The notes: a model not told the origin generated them from the sequence alone. A DNA stretch of 64,000 bases from Blastopirellula marina (GCF_002967715.1 NZ_PUIA01000016.1:682001-746000); one strand, 5' to 3'. Positions 24,823-35,054 are shown, counted from the first letter of the stretch. Translations and numbers: made by a program.

Positions 24823-27800
24823 GTGGCAAGACCGAGACTTGTCTCCCCAGACCAGCCCCTACCTGTTCGGCTACTGCTGCATATTTACGAATTCGCTGCC
24901 TCGCTCAGCCTTGCCGTGGTGCTGCTAAGCTTGATGGCGATTTCGCTGATCTTTGCTACGTTCGTCGAAGCGACCTTCAACACGGACGTGGTGCAGTTCT
25001 ATGTCTATCAGTCTTGGTGGTTCGGTTTGATCTACGGCTTGCTGGCCGTCAATATTTTCTGCGCCGCCGCGATTCGCTATCCCTGGAAACGTTACCAAAC
25101 CGGTTTCGTCATCACGCACATCGGTTTATTGATGTTGCTGCTAAGTGGTGCGATCAGTCGTTCCAAGGGGATCGATGCCCAGGTTCATGTCTGGGAGCAC
25201 GACTCGTCAGAACTGGCATTCGACAATTCGTATTACTTTGATCTGCGAGTCGATAACGACACTAAAACGATCCCCATGGCGATCGCTGACGCTGGCGAAG
25301 CTGAGCGGCACATGATCGAATTCCAGCCAGGGATGTTCAACTGGTCGTCGTACGACGATGGGTTCTCGAAGTGGAAGGTCGCTGAGCCTGAACTGGCCCG
25401 TTGGTTCACGCCGGTGTTCTACATCTCGATGCGAAACCGCGCCGGCAACGTAATGTACAACCAGGATGGCGTGAAGCTGGAAGTGCTGGATTACTATGCC
25501 GACTGCAACTGGTGGGACAATACACCCACCGTGCAGTTGATGATGAGCATGCCCAAAACGACCGAGCGTGCCGAAGACGGAACGATGAAAGCCGTTGGCG
25601 AGCAGTGGATTCCTATTCGCTTGTCGGTCTTTAAGGCCACGCAGCAGCCGAAGTATAAGTTCGGCATCGGCGATAGCCAGCGTAGCGGCGGCGGTAACAT
25701 GACGTTCCACATGGCAGGCAGTCGCGCCGCGACCGAAGCTTTCCTGAAGTGCGTGCCGGAAGAAGGATCGATCGGCGAGAGCGGTCAAGCGATTCTGTAC
25801 GTCGGCGGCAAAACGACCGTCATCGACGTCAAAGAGCAACTGGAAAAGGATCCTCAGCCAATTGAAGGGTCGAAGCTGAAATACCAGGTCAAAGCTTACT
25901 ACCCCACGGCTCAGCTCGATCAGGTCGACGGTCAGGAGTTTGCCTGGGTGGAAGTTCCGGAAGCAGAAGGAGCGGAACCACGCAATCCGACGGTGGTGAT
26001 CGATATTCTGGATGGTGACCAGAAGGTCGATCAGCTGACGCTGCTGGCCAACATGCCGCAGATGAACATGCAAGGCTTTGCTTCCGACGTCTTTGGTCAC
26101 TTCTGGTATGACTACGGCGAGAAGTCGACCGAAGAGTTGATGCGGGGTGGAGAAGGGGGCTCGCGTATCGACCTCATTCAGGGAGTCGTCGAAGGGACCA
26201 GTGACCCAGATAATCCCGGAGCGAAACGCGTTTACTATCGCTACTGGAATCGCAAGAAGGTCGTGGCCTCTGGCGAACTCAAAGATGACGCGACGGAAGT
26301 CGACGCGGTCGAAGCGTTCAAGATGCCGTTTGCTACGCTTCGCATGTATGTGAAGAGCCTGGTTGCCGCTAGTGAACCGAAGGCTCAACCAGTTCCGGTT
26401 GCCTTTGGCGTTTCCGGTCCGATGGGCAATACGCCTGCGGTGAAAGTGCGATTGACCGTCGACGACAAATCAGAAGTATTCTGGCTGCGAGCCCACATGA
26501 ACGAACCAGACGTCGGGCTCGATGATGGTTCGACGCTGCATACGCTGAAGGTAGGTGACCGGGAAGTGAAGCTTTCGATGCCGATCAAGTCTTACCCGAT
26601 TGGCTTCCGGATTCACCTCGATCAATTCGAGCGTCGTCTCGATCCAGGCACCTCGCAGCCGTCGCACTACTCGAGCGACGTGCAGTACCTCGACCGCCAG
26701 CACGATCGATATATCATGGCCTCGCTGGTCGGTAGCGATAAGATCGAGCACATGGATATCGCCGAGGCCCGCAACCCCGTTTCGCTGGGAATGGCCGGCA
26801 CGATGCTCTATTGGATCGACGATTCCGATAGTGGCCAGAAAATCCTGGTGAAAGACCTGAGCAAGCCCGATGAGCCCGCCTCGGAGCTTACGACGCGCAC
26901 CGGCAAGAATCCGCGAAACCTGGTGGTCGATACCACTGGCAACAAGCTTTGGTGGCTGGCCAAGCAGCCCAGTCGCCTGGCTCGCTCGGATGTCGATGTC
27001 CTTATGGAGGCCGATATGGTCGGCGGAAGCCCCAAAGCCGTGGCCATGTTCGACCGGGCTCCGCGTGGCTTGGCCGTTGATTCGGCCGGTGGTTGGGCCT
27101 ATTTTGGTAACCCTGCTGGTAAGTCGGTCGGTCGCGTGAAGACTGATGGCAGTGAGATGGAAGCCAACTGGCTCGCCGGTACTGGACTGGTAGCCGATGT
27201 GGCTCTCTATCCGGCCAAGAAAAGGCTGTACTTCACCGACGTGCTGAACAACGCGATCGGTCAGTCTTCGCTGGATGAGCCGCGTGTCTCGTATGTTTAC
27301 ACCTACTCGAAGGATGGTCATCCCAACAGTCTCGTCGTCAGCGATAAGGGGCTGCTGTATTGGAGCGACGATACGCCCAATGGATTGGACCCCAATGCCC
27401 GCAAGCAACTGGGGGATCCTTCGCTCGATCGTAGCAAGCCGCAGGAGATCAACACCGTCATTCGGGTGCTCGATCTCGAAGGGAAGGACAAAGAACCGAA
27501 GACACTGCATACCGACTTGTTGTCCAAGCCTGATGGGCTGGCGATCGATCCGGCTTCGGGCGATTTACTGTTTACGCAGACGGCTCTCTTGAAGCGGGAC
27601 GTCTGGATCACGATGAACGCTCCAGACGATTTCACCGAACCGGCTGGGGGACGTGACCTGCGTATCTTCCAGGAATCGTTCGAAGGGCCTTACCTGGCCG
27701 GAACGCCGCAGTATCGCGAGTTCGTCCCTGAGCGTAGCAATGACTCTGAAGTTTACAAATCGGTGTTCTCGGTCAACTACGATCCCGGCACGGCCCTGCG

Positions 27801-27945
27801 TTACTGGGGTTGCTTGTTTGTGATCGGAGGCATCGCTTGCATGTTCTACATGCGGGCCTATTTCTTCAAAACTAAACGATCGTCTGATCCGCAGGCCCGA
27901 GCCAAAGCTCACCCGGCGAAGATTCAGACAGAAGTGGTTTCGTGA
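24823..27945 (+). CDS. ResB-like cytochrome c biogenesis protein with inserted YWTD-type propeller
   Basis: A 1040-residue protein. Three membrane helices near residues 18-40, 60-80 and 90-110, a very large periplasmic domain, and a last helix near 985-1010 match the ResB/Ccs1 partner that, with CcsA, passes heme to apocytochromes c (system II). Between about 632 and 925 lies a segment that breaks the ResB-like sequence (VQYLDRQ before, DVWITMNAP after). It holds six YWTD-like repeats: LYWIDDS, LWWLAKQ, AYFGNPA, LYFTDVL, LYWSDDT and LLFTQTA. The start is a GTG. The next gene overlaps its stop. The propeller reading is inference from the repeats. Confidence 0.82.
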   Translation: MARPRLVSPDQPLPVRLLLHIYEFAASLSLAVVLLSLMAISLIFATFVEATFNTDVVQFYVYQSWWFGLIYGLLAVNIFCAAAIRYPWKRYQTGFVITHIGLLMLLLSGAISRSKGIDAQVHVWEHDSSELAFDNSYYFDLRVDNDTKTIPMAIADAGEAERHMIEFQPGMFNWSSYDDGFSKWKVAEPELARWFTPVFYISMRNRAGNVMYNQDGVKLEVLDYYADCNWWDNTPTVQLMMSMPKTTERAEDGTMKAVGEQWIPIRLSVFKATQQPKYKFGIGDSQRSGGGNMTFHMAGSRAATEAFLKCVPEEGSIGESGQAILYVGGKTTVIDVKEQLEKDPQPIEGSKLKYQVKAYYPTAQLDQVDGQEFAWVEVPEAEGAEPRNPTVVIDILDGDQKVDQLTLLANMPQMNMQGFASDVFGHFWYDYGEKSTEELMRGGEGGSRIDLIQGVVEGTSDPDNPGAKRVYYRYWNRKKVVASGELKDDATEVDAVEAFKMPFATLRMYVKSLVAASEPKAQPVPVAFGVSGPMGNTPAVKVRLTVDDKSEVFWLRAHMNEPDVGLDDGSTLHTLKVGDREVKLSMPIKSYPIGFRIHLDQFERRLDPGTSQPSHYSSDVQYLDRQHDRYIMASLVGSDKIEHMDIAEARNPVSLGMAGTMLYWIDDSDSGQKILVKDLSKPDEPASELTTRTGKNPRNLVVDTTGNKLWWLAKQPSRLARSDVDVLMEADMVGGSPKAVAMFDRAPRGLAVDSAGGWAYFGNPAGKSVGRVKTDGSEMEANWLAGTGLVADVALYPAKKRLYFTDVLNNAIGQSSLDEPRVSYVYTYSKDGHPNSLVVSDKGLLYWSDDTPNGLDPNARKQLGDPSLDRSKPQEINTVIRVLDLEGKDKEPKTLHTDLLSKPDGLAIDPASGDLLFTQTALLKRDVWITMNAPDDFTEPAGGRDLRIFQESFEGPYLAGTPQYREFVPERSNDSEVYKSVFSVNYDPGTALRYWGCLFVIGGIACMFYMRAYFFKTKRSSDPQARAKAHPAKIQTEVVS

Positions 27946-27947
27946 TA

Positions 27948-30900
27948 ATGACTAGGTACAACATGAACAGCGGAATTCTTCGCACGACTTGGACCCTCGT
28001 ACTGGTAATGTGCGGTACGTTTATCGCATCGGGTAGCGGCCGTGCGGACGAGGCCTTCCCGGATGATATCTGGCGCGAGATCCCCGTCTATCACCATGGC
28101 CGCGTCAAGCCAATGGATGGCTATGCTCGTCAGGTGGTGCAAAAGATCACCGAGTTCAATAAGTCGAAGCCCAAGTTCAACTTGACCGACTACTACACGG
28201 AAGAAGAGCTTCAAAAGCCAGAGTTCAAGGACGCACTCGAGATCTTCCCGGATGGTGAGCTGCGCAAGTTCACGCCAAGCGAACTCGTCTACGAATGGAC
28301 CGTTCGTCCTGAGAAATGGGAACGCGTACCGTTTATCTATTTGGGCCGCGAAGACGTGCGTGCAGAACTCGGTTTTCCGATCAACGGCCACAACAGCATG
28401 AAGCTGAACTTCGTCTCGCCGCACGACATTGCGACGTCGGAGAAACTGCGCGAATACCTGAAGGGAATGGAGAAGCGTCGCCAGGAACAGGCCGCAAGTG
28501 GCGAGCTCGAAGAGACTGCCATGGACGCTCACATCTGGCGAGAGCTGTTGTTCCGCTATGCCGTCTTCCGCGAAGTCTCGCTTGATCCACGCAAGGATGT
28601 CGTTTCGACCAATCCACTACCCACCCCAGGCGAACGCGATCGATTCATCGGACAGGTCTATGCCGCTGGGAAAACGTTGTTCGGCGATCCTAACTCGGGT
28701 GAAGAACGCACGCTCAACAGCCAGCTGCAAACGTTACAGCAGTTTGGCGGTGAGCATCCGCTGAGCGTCGCCTCGAAGCGATTGATCGATTCGTATCGAG
28801 ACCTGCACGAGTTGTCTTCAGCTGCCTACATGGACCCCATGTCGGTGCTCAATACGCCGGCCGATCAGCCGCTGAAGCCTGAGTTTGCTCCGACCACGGA
28901 AGAGACCGAGCCACTGGTGCAAGAGTTTCAGGCAGCCGCGAAGTCGCTGGGAGACATCCTGGAAGAACAGCGGGATAACGTGAACGACAGCACGACCCTC
29001 ACCGACGAAGAGTATAACAACATCAAGCCGATGTTTCAGTCGATGTTGGTTCGCGTTCGTCAGTTGGAACATAACGCGATCGAAATTCACCTGGCACTGT
29101 ACGAGAATGCCAATGCTGGTGCACTGACGGCATCGACGTCGATGGATCGCAGCGGCAATCATCTGCAGATCGTTCCTTCGCTCAATCCTTATGCCCTTAG
29201 CAAGTCACGCGATCCGAGCGACCTGTCGCAGCCGTGGCTCGGTTTGACAACGCTCCTGTATGGTTCGGACGATGTGTTGGCAGGCTACGACATGGGCCTG
29301 GTCAAAGCCGTGCGTTCCAACTGGAAAGCCGCCAAGGATGCCTACCTGAGTGGTGGAGATGTTCGCCCCGCGATGGAGAAGCTGGCCGAAAGCCTGCAGC
29401 GTTTGGGGGACCAGGATACCCAACAACGCGTTGCGGTGATCGAAGACACGCTTGGCAGCGACCAGAAGGACTCTGGTATTCTCGCTTACACGGCCTATCC
29501 AGCAGCCAATAGCTACCGGATTGCGACCGAGGTCCGCTACAACACGATGGACCCGTTCATGTATGCCTGGGTATTCACGTTCATCGCCACGATCGGCTTC
29601 GCGCTGGCCTTTGCCGTCATGCGGAAACCGATGTTCTGGATGGGCATGGTGTTCCTGGTGTTTGGCTTGATCTGGTCGACGTACGGCTTCTATATGCGAG
29701 TTGTCGTGACTGGCTGGGCCCCGGTGACCAACATGTATGAAACCGTCATCTTCGTTCCGTGGGTGGTGTGCAGTTTGGGGCTGATGTTCCTGGTGCTTCC
29801 ACTGATCGATCGTGGTCGCCTGGCCGCCTGGCGGGCGACAGCCGCTCCGTTTACTTGGGAACAAGCAGACCTGGAGCCGAGCCAGCGCGAAATGTTCTCG
29901 GCGGGCGTTTGGAGTATCTTCAACTGGGGCTCGCTTCTGATTCGTGTTCCGCTGATGCTCGCCATGATTCAGTTCATGACGATGCGTCCGGTTTACGATG
30001 GGAACCGCCCGATCATCAACCTGACCGACTTCAGCGAGCAGATGGCCGCGCATGGTGTCATCTACGCGTCGATCTTTTTGTTCGTCAAATTGTTAGTGCT
30101 TGGTTTGAGCGTCTGGTATATCCCGCGGCTTTTGATCGCCACGGTCGCATTGCCCATCTTCTGTGCGTATGACTGGTCAATCGACTCGCAGCTGAAAGAT
30201 AAGTTCCAGAAAACCTACCACCGCAACTACTACGGGTTGGCAGCGTCGGCATGCGGAACGTTCCTGTTGTGCGTTGCTTCGATCGCTCCGATTGTCGATA
30301 CCGGTTCGTCACGCGTGCTGAACACCGAGTTCTCGCCGCTGCAGCCAGTGTTGCGGTCGAACGTTTGGCTTACCATTCACGTGCTCACGATCGTTGCCAG
30401 CTACGGTGCCGGTATTTTGGCGTGGGGCCTGGGTTGGCTCGCGCTGGGTTACTACATGTTCGGCAAGTATCGTGCTCCGGTCGTGGCCAGCCCGATGAAT
30501 GCTGGTCTGGCTCCGGCTCAGGGGCACAGCCCGCAAATGAGCTATCGTCCACCGGAAGAGTGCTTCACCCTCGGTCAGCATTGTTACCGCGCTATTCAGG
30601 TGGCCGTGCTTCTGCTGGCTACGGGAACGATTCTGGGTGGTATCTGGGCGGACGTTTCCTGGGGCCGTTTCTGGGGCTGGGATCCGAAAGAAGTCTGGGC
30701 GTTGGTGACGCTGTTGATCTATGTAGCGATTCTGCATGCCCGCTTCGCCGGCTGGTTCAATAACTTCGGCCTGGTCGTGGGAACGATCATCGGCTTCTCG
30801 GCGATTGTCGGAAGCTGGTACGGGGTGAACTTCCTGTTGCCGCTATTCAAAGGTGGCGATGCCGTCGGTCTGCACTCGTACGGTAGTGGTGGTAAGGGAA

Positions 30901-31085
30901 GCGAAATCATGGTGATGGGCTTCGTCGCCGCCAACTGGATTGCCCTCGGTTTCGTTGCTCTTAGGTTCCAGCTCTCACGGCTATCCGTGGTCGACGAAAA
31001 CGAAGTCGAAGAAGTGGTCATCAAGGATGACCTGCCAGCCGACAAAGAAGCTTCCGAGGAAGAAGACCTGGTCGATACGAAGTAG
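27948..31085 (+). CDS. CcsA/ResC-type cytochrome c assembly protein
   Basis: A 1045-residue protein. A signal-like helix (about residues 8-30) is followed by a ~500-residue periplasmic region opening with IPVYHHGRVKPMDGYARQ, then about ten membrane helices. The heme-handling WWD-type motif is WGRFWGWDPKEVWAL near residue 905, flanked by conserved His residues. With the ResB-like partner it forms the system II cytochrome c synthase. Starts possible are GTG 27942 (overlapping the preceding TGA), ATG 27948 and ATG 27963. The overlap with ResB implies coupled translation. Large soluble extensions appear in planctomycete versions. Confidence 0.86.
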   Translation: MTRYNMNSGILRTTWTLVLVMCGTFIASGSGRADEAFPDDIWREIPVYHHGRVKPMDGYARQVVQKITEFNKSKPKFNLTDYYTEEELQKPEFKDALEIFPDGELRKFTPSELVYEWTVRPEKWERVPFIYLGREDVRAELGFPINGHNSMKLNFVSPHDIATSEKLREYLKGMEKRRQEQAASGELEETAMDAHIWRELLFRYAVFREVSLDPRKDVVSTNPLPTPGERDRFIGQVYAAGKTLFGDPNSGEERTLNSQLQTLQQFGGEHPLSVASKRLIDSYRDLHELSSAAYMDPMSVLNTPADQPLKPEFAPTTEETEPLVQEFQAAAKSLGDILEEQRDNVNDSTTLTDEEYNNIKPMFQSMLVRVRQLEHNAIEIHLALYENANAGALTASTSMDRSGNHLQIVPSLNPYALSKSRDPSDLSQPWLGLTTLLYGSDDVLAGYDMGLVKAVRSNWKAAKDAYLSGGDVRPAMEKLAESLQRLGDQDTQQRVAVIEDTLGSDQKDSGILAYTAYPAANSYRIATEVRYNTMDPFMYAWVFTFIATIGFALAFAVMRKPMFWMGMVFLVFGLIWSTYGFYMRVVVTGWAPVTNMYETVIFVPWVVCSLGLMFLVLPLIDRGRLAAWRATAAPFTWEQADLEPSQREMFSAGVWSIFNWGSLLIRVPLMLAMIQFMTMRPVYDGNRPIINLTDFSEQMAAHGVIYASIFLFVKLLVLGLSVWYIPRLLIATVALPIFCAYDWSIDSQLKDKFQKTYHRNYYGLAASACGTFLLCVASIAPIVDTGSSRVLNTEFSPLQPVLRSNVWLTIHVLTIVASYGAGILAWGLGWLALGYYMFGKYRAPVVASPMNAGLAPAQGHSPQMSYRPPEECFTLGQHCYRAIQVAVLLLATGTILGGIWADVSWGRFWGWDPKEVWALVTLLIYVAILHARFAGWFNNFGLVVGTIIGFSAIVGSWYGVNFLLPLFKGGDAVGLHSYGSGGKGSEIMVMGFVAANWIALGFVALRFQLSRLSVVDENEVEEVVIKDDLPADKEASEEEDLVDTK

Positions 31086-31132
31086 ACCAGTCTGCATCGG
31101 CCACACCGTGAGTGGTGCTGTGTCGACGATCC

Positions 31133-32359
31133 CTATCGCGGCATCGAGCCACTGGGCCGATCCGCGATCATCGGAGCGGTGAGCCACCTTCCCCAATCAA
31201 CCGACGGCTGGGAAGCGGGAATGGTGGGCGAGTCGTTGTCGAAGAAGACGCTGATCAGGTTGGTGGCCGGCAAGATGTTCACGGGGCTTTCGTAGACGAG
31301 CGGATGTTCCAGCCCGGCCAGCATCGTTCCTGGCGGCATGTTGTCACATAGGCCAGTCAGCGTCATGCTGCCGCGATCGAAGTTGAAACCGATCGCCATC
31401 TCGTGATAGGCGATCAAGTCTTGATGGCGGCTCGGTGGAACCACTTGTACATTCAAGTGTTGAGCGGCACGATCAAGTAGGCGTCGCGACAACTGCCCAT
31501 TGCGTGAGAGGATCCCACCGAACGCTTCCAGGATGTTGTCGTTCCGTACAACAAGCCGTGTCACGTAGAGGTCGGCACCGCCGGCACCGTGCTGATAGTT
31601 GGTGGCCAATGCCGATTGCAGGTCGATCTGCCGGAACACGCCTGCCATCTCCACGTTGGTCGAAGCGTGGTTCAGCTCGAACGTAATCTGCCCCATGAAG
31701 TTGGCATCGATGCCCAGGCCTGCCAGCTGCGGCATTGCGGCACGCAGCGGATGCGTAGGGATCGGCTGCTCGGTGGTGGCAAGCTGTACCTGCCAATGCT
31801 GCGGATTCGAGGTGTCGACACTCGCCATCAATGGCGGAGCAGCGAGCGAATCGCCTACCAGCAGCGAGCTCGACAGGGCAGGCTGCTGTTCGGGATCATG
31901 TTTCACTTCCAGCTTTTGCAGTGACGGAAGTACCTCTTCACGAAAACGAACGTGCGCCACGTTCAGTTGCAGCCGTTTGCCGTCGGTACGCTTGAGTAGT
32001 ACCCCTTCCTGCAGCGTTTCCCAGAGGCGATGCCTGGAAGCCCAGTCGACTTCGACTTCATCGGCCGAGAGCTGCCAGGTATTGTCGACCAGTTCGGCTT
32101 TGAGGGTTGGAAAGACGACCGCATCGCTGCCAGCTCGTTCAAGACGTACGTCCTCGAAAACCCACTTGGTTGGCTTGGGGTTGTAGTACTTCGAGATATG
32201 GCACTTCAGGCCGATCGTTTCGGAGAGTTGGTCTTCGACCGCCGCGACCGACCAGGAAGACTGCCGGTACGTAATCCACGAGAGGGTGCAGATCGTCGGT
32301 ACGACGCATCCCAGCAGGAATGCGACCCGACAGAGCAGGCGTCTCGTAGATTCATGCAT
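31133..32359 (-). CDS. Anchored hypothetical protein (AsmA-like pattern)
   Basis: A 408-residue protein with one N-terminal membrane helix (about residues 9-30) and a long extracytoplasmic part of alternating strands. Phrases such as WVFEDVRLERAG, ADEVEVDWASRH and LQLNVAHVRF resemble the beta-rich repeats of AsmA/DUF-type envelope proteins, but no family is certain. It lies 45 bp downstream of aroC on the same strand, so may share its transcript, and it is convergent with the CcsA-like gene. ATG 32359 is preferred to 32368. Confidence 0.65.
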   Translation of the reverse strand: MHESTRRLLCRVAFLLGCVVPTICTLSWITYRQSSWSVAAVEDQLSETIGLKCHISKYYNPKPTKWVFEDVRLERAGSDAVVFPTLKAELVDNTWQLSADEVEVDWASRHRLWETLQEGVLLKRTDGKRLQLNVAHVRFREEVLPSLQKLEVKHDPEQQPALSSSLLVGDSLAAPPLMASVDTSNPQHWQVQLATTEQPIPTHPLRAAMPQLAGLGIDANFMGQITFELNHASTNVEMAGVFRQIDLQSALATNYQHGAGGADLYVTRLVVRNDNILEAFGGILSRNGQLSRRLLDRAAQHLNVQVVPPSRHQDLIAYHEMAIGFNFDRGSMTLTGLCDNMPPGTMLAGLEHPLVYESPVNILPATNLISVFFDNDSPTIPASQPSVDWGRWLTAPMIADRPSGSMPR

Positions 32360-32404
32360 GCCGAACATCCTTGCTTGGCGTGCCTGGTAATTGGTGGCCG
32401 CGGA

Positions 32405-33550
32405 TTAACGCTTCCGAGCCATATTCATGAACAGTTGGTAACGGGCCTTCATTTCTTCGAGGCTATCGCCACCGAATTTGTCGACCAGAGCCGTGGCGAT
32501 CTCGAATGCCACCACACTTTCGACAATCACACTTGCTGCCGAGACGGCACACACGTCGCTTCGTTCGTACGAAGCCGTGGCCGACTCTTTCGTTTCCAGG
32601 TTGACCGATTCCAGCGGCTTGGCCAGCGTGCTGATCGGCTTCTTGGCGGCACGCACGACAATCGTCTGACCGTTGGTCATGCCGGCTTCCAGCCCGCCAG
32701 CGTTGTTGGTGGGGCGGGTATAGCCCAGGTTGGTCGATTCCAATTGGGTTGCGTCGTAGTGGATCGGATCGTGAACCTGAGAGCCCGGTAAGCGAGCCGC
32801 CTCGAAGCCCATGCCGATCTCTACCCCTTTGATCGCTTGCACAGCCATGACCGCCTGGGCCAACTTGCCATCGAGCTTGCGTTCCCACTGAGCATGGGTG
32901 CCCAAACCGAACGGAGCACCGACTACACGGACTTCGACAATCCCGCCCAGCGTATCGCCTGCTTTGCCCGTCTTGTCGATCAGTTCTTTGAACTGGGGAT
33001 CTTGTGCAGGATTGAGGGAGTAGATGATGCTCTCATCCCGTTTGGCGATCATCGCATCGACATCGTCCACGTTTTCCGGACGATCGATGGCAATGCCTCC
33101 GAGCTCGTCCACGAAGCCGTAAACCTGAATGCCGAACTCAGCCAGAAGCTGTTTGGCCAGGGCACCAGCGGCGACGCGAACAGCCGTCTCGCGAGCACTG
33201 GCACGTTCGAGGATAGCTCGGATCGGACCGAGGAACTTGATCGCGCCAGTGAGGTCGCCATGGCCGGGACGCGGACGCGGCAGATCTTCCAGGCGTTCCA
33301 GTTTGTAGTCGCGATTGATAACCTGCAAAGCGATTGGACTTCCCAGCGTGAGACCCTTCCAGATGCCGGTCATCACTTCGACCTTGTCGGTCTCGATTCG
33401 CTGTCGTCCACCACGGCCATACCCTCCCTGGCGTCGAGCAAGCTCGCGATTGATGGGTTCTTCGTCAATTGCCAGGCCGGCCGGAAAGCCGTCGATCATG
33501 GCGAGAAGAGTTTTTCCGTGGGATTCGCCCGCTGTCCAATAACGCAACAT
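32405..33550 (-). CDS. aroC: Chorismate synthase
   Basis: A 381-residue FMN-dependent enzyme that converts 5-enolpyruvylshikimate 3-phosphate to chorismate, the last common step to aromatic amino acids. Signatures are GESHGKTLLAMIDGFPAG at the start, RRQGGYGRGGRQRIETD near residue 40, the RPGHGDLTGAIKF block near 95, RASARETAVRVAAGALAK near 115 and a C-terminal ERSDVCAV motif. The length is normal for the family. Its 5' end overlaps the long upstream-extended frame of the divergent transporter, which argues that the latter starts further in. Confidence 0.96.
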   Translation of the reverse strand: MLRYWTAGESHGKTLLAMIDGFPAGLAIDEEPINRELARRQGGYGRGGRQRIETDKVEVMTGIWKGLTLGSPIALQVINRDYKLERLEDLPRPRPGHGDLTGAIKFLGPIRAILERASARETAVRVAAGALAKQLLAEFGIQVYGFVDELGGIAIDRPENVDDVDAMIAKRDESIIYSLNPAQDPQFKELIDKTGKAGDTLGGIVEVRVVGAPFGLGTHAQWERKLDGKLAQAVMAVQAIKGVEIGMGFEAARLPGSQVHDPIHYDATQLESTNLGYTRPTNNAGGLEAGMTNGQTIVVRAAKKPISTLAKPLESVNLETKESATASYERSDVCAVSAASVIVESVVAFEIATALVDKFGGDSLEEMKARYQLFMNMARKR

Positions 33551-33756
33551 TATGCAAAATAAAGACTTTGGTCCTGAGCCAGTTCCGAGCGATCGCTTCG
33601 ATTCCAGCGACGCTGTTCGGGGTAACTTCCCCAGGTACCGAGGTTAAGTGCAAACCGATCTTCGATTCTAACCGCAACCCCGATCGACAGATAGATCGGT
33701 TAGGCAAAAGAGTCTGGCCGCCAACCCCCACATTGGAACCGGAAAGCGAGACGCTC

Positions 33757-34788
33757 GTGCGATCACTTTTGAAGCGACATTGGTTCCTGGCTGGCCTGCT
33801 AGCAGTGGTGATCGTGGGATTTGCCTTTTCCGAGCCGCTGCGGCACCTTCCTGACATGCACATACTGCGAAATGGGATCGTGGTCACGGTTCTGTTTCTG
33901 ATGGCCTTTCCACTTGCTTTCGGCGACCTGCACAGTGCGATCCGCCGGCCGGCAGCTGCCATCTTGGCAACGCTGATCAATGCCGGCATCTTGCCGCTGA
34001 TTGCCTGGGGAGGCTCGCTGCTTTCGTCCGGCGATTTCGCTATCGGCATCAACTTGATGGCAGCGATCCCCTGCACGTTGGCGTCGGCCGCCGTATGGAC
34101 ACGCAGGGCAGGGGGGAACGACTCGATCGCTTTGATCGTCACGATCGTGACCAATTCCCTTTGCTTTCTGATCACTCCGTTCTGGCTGCTGTGGACCACC
34201 GGAAGTCATATCACAATCACCCTTTGGGCGAGCCCCGACGGCAAAGGTCTTTCGTTGGCCGAAATGATGATGAAACTTTTTTTGTTGGTCGTGCTGCCGA
34301 TGGCCCTGGGCCAGCTCGCGCGGCTTCTGCCGGGGGCAGGTAGTTGGGCCACAAAGAACAAATTTCAGCTAGGAATCGTGGCTCAGATCGGTGTGCTTTG
34401 CATGGTTTTGCTGGGGTGCATCAGTTGCGGTCTCAAATTACGCAATCTTCCCACAGATCAGATGCCGACCATATTATCGTTCGGGGTGATGATTGGCCTG
34501 GTCCTGGCCATCCATATGTCGGCTTTGCTGCTAGGCGTTGGCGTAGCGAAACAACTTCGTTTTCCCCGCAGTGAGGAGATCGCGATTGCCTTCGCTGGCA
34601 GTCAAAAGACTTTGATGATCGGCCTGGCGATCGCCAGTGAGTTCTATACGGCGAATCCCTTGGCGATCCTACCAATGGTGGCGTTTCATGTTGGCCAGCT
34701 CTTCCTGGATACCGCGGTTGCCGACCGTTACATGGCCGCCGAATTCGAGAAAGCCCATCCCGAAGAGCCGCTCATCGAAGGAGACTAG
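33757..34788 (+). CDS. Bile acid:sodium symporter-family membrane protein
   Basis: A 343-residue protein with about ten hydrophobic helices, related by pattern to the BASS/SBF family (sodium-coupled transport of bile acids or organic anions). MAAIPCTLASAAVWTRRAGGND near residue 108 and AFAGSQKTLMIGLAIA near 280 look like the two inverted half-repeat crossover regions. The GTG at 33757 is chosen: an in-frame frame runs back to 33469, but its first 96 residues are polar, non-conserved and overlap aroC. GGAAAGCGAG precedes the GTG. The substrate is unknown. Confidence 0.8.
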   Translation: MRSLLKRHWFLAGLLAVVIVGFAFSEPLRHLPDMHILRNGIVVTVLFLMAFPLAFGDLHSAIRRPAAAILATLINAGILPLIAWGGSLLSSGDFAIGINLMAAIPCTLASAAVWTRRAGGNDSIALIVTIVTNSLCFLITPFWLLWTTGSHITITLWASPDGKGLSLAEMMMKLFLLVVLPMALGQLARLLPGAGSWATKNKFQLGIVAQIGVLCMVLLGCISCGLKLRNLPTDQMPTILSFGVMIGLVLAIHMSALLLGVGVAKQLRFPRSEEIAIAFAGSQKTLMIGLAIASEFYTANPLAILPMVAFHVGQLFLDTAVADRYMAAEFEKAHPEEPLIEGD

Positions 34789-34978
34789 CTCCACCTCTTG
34801 AACCTATGAAGCCAGTTGGTGTCAGAATCAAAGCGGCTTTTTCTTCCAGAAATTCGCCCTGCGGCAGGGCCTAGACACGAAGGAAAAACCGTTATAACTT
34901 GATTAGGTCTTAGAAGATCGCCCTTGGCTGATGAAACCCATCATCCCAAGCCGATACTTCCCCAAGACAGCACCTCAC

Positions 34979-35051
34979 GCCCCCTTCGTCTAGTGGCCCA
35001 GGACGTCGGGTTCTCAGCCCGAAAACAGGGGTTCGACTCCCCTAGGGGGTG
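34979..35051 (+). tRNA. tRNA-Glu (anticodon CTC)
   Basis: A 73-nt cloverleaf: acceptor GCCCCCT/AGGGGGT (first pair G-T), D-arm with GTC/GAC stem, anticodon stem TCGGG/CCCGA around the loop TTCTCAG giving CTC, T-arm AGGGG-TTCGACT-CCCCT, discriminator G. CCA is not encoded. It reads GAG codons. A perfect terminator starts 4 nt after the tRNA. Confidence 0.95.
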
Positions 35052-35054
35052 CCT

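Noticed and set aside
25207-26388. 393-codon minus-strand frame inside the ResB-like gene
   Set aside because: Antisense shadow; the plus-strand protein has membrane helices and conserved motifs, while this one has none.
26470-27510. 346-codon minus-strand frame opposite the propeller part of ResB
   Set aside because: Shadow; the repeats on the plus strand explain the coding pattern.
33469-33756. 96-residue N-terminal extension of the symporter-family protein
   Set aside because: It overlaps aroC and is polar and unlike the family; GTG 33757 with an upstream GGAAAGCGAG fits better.
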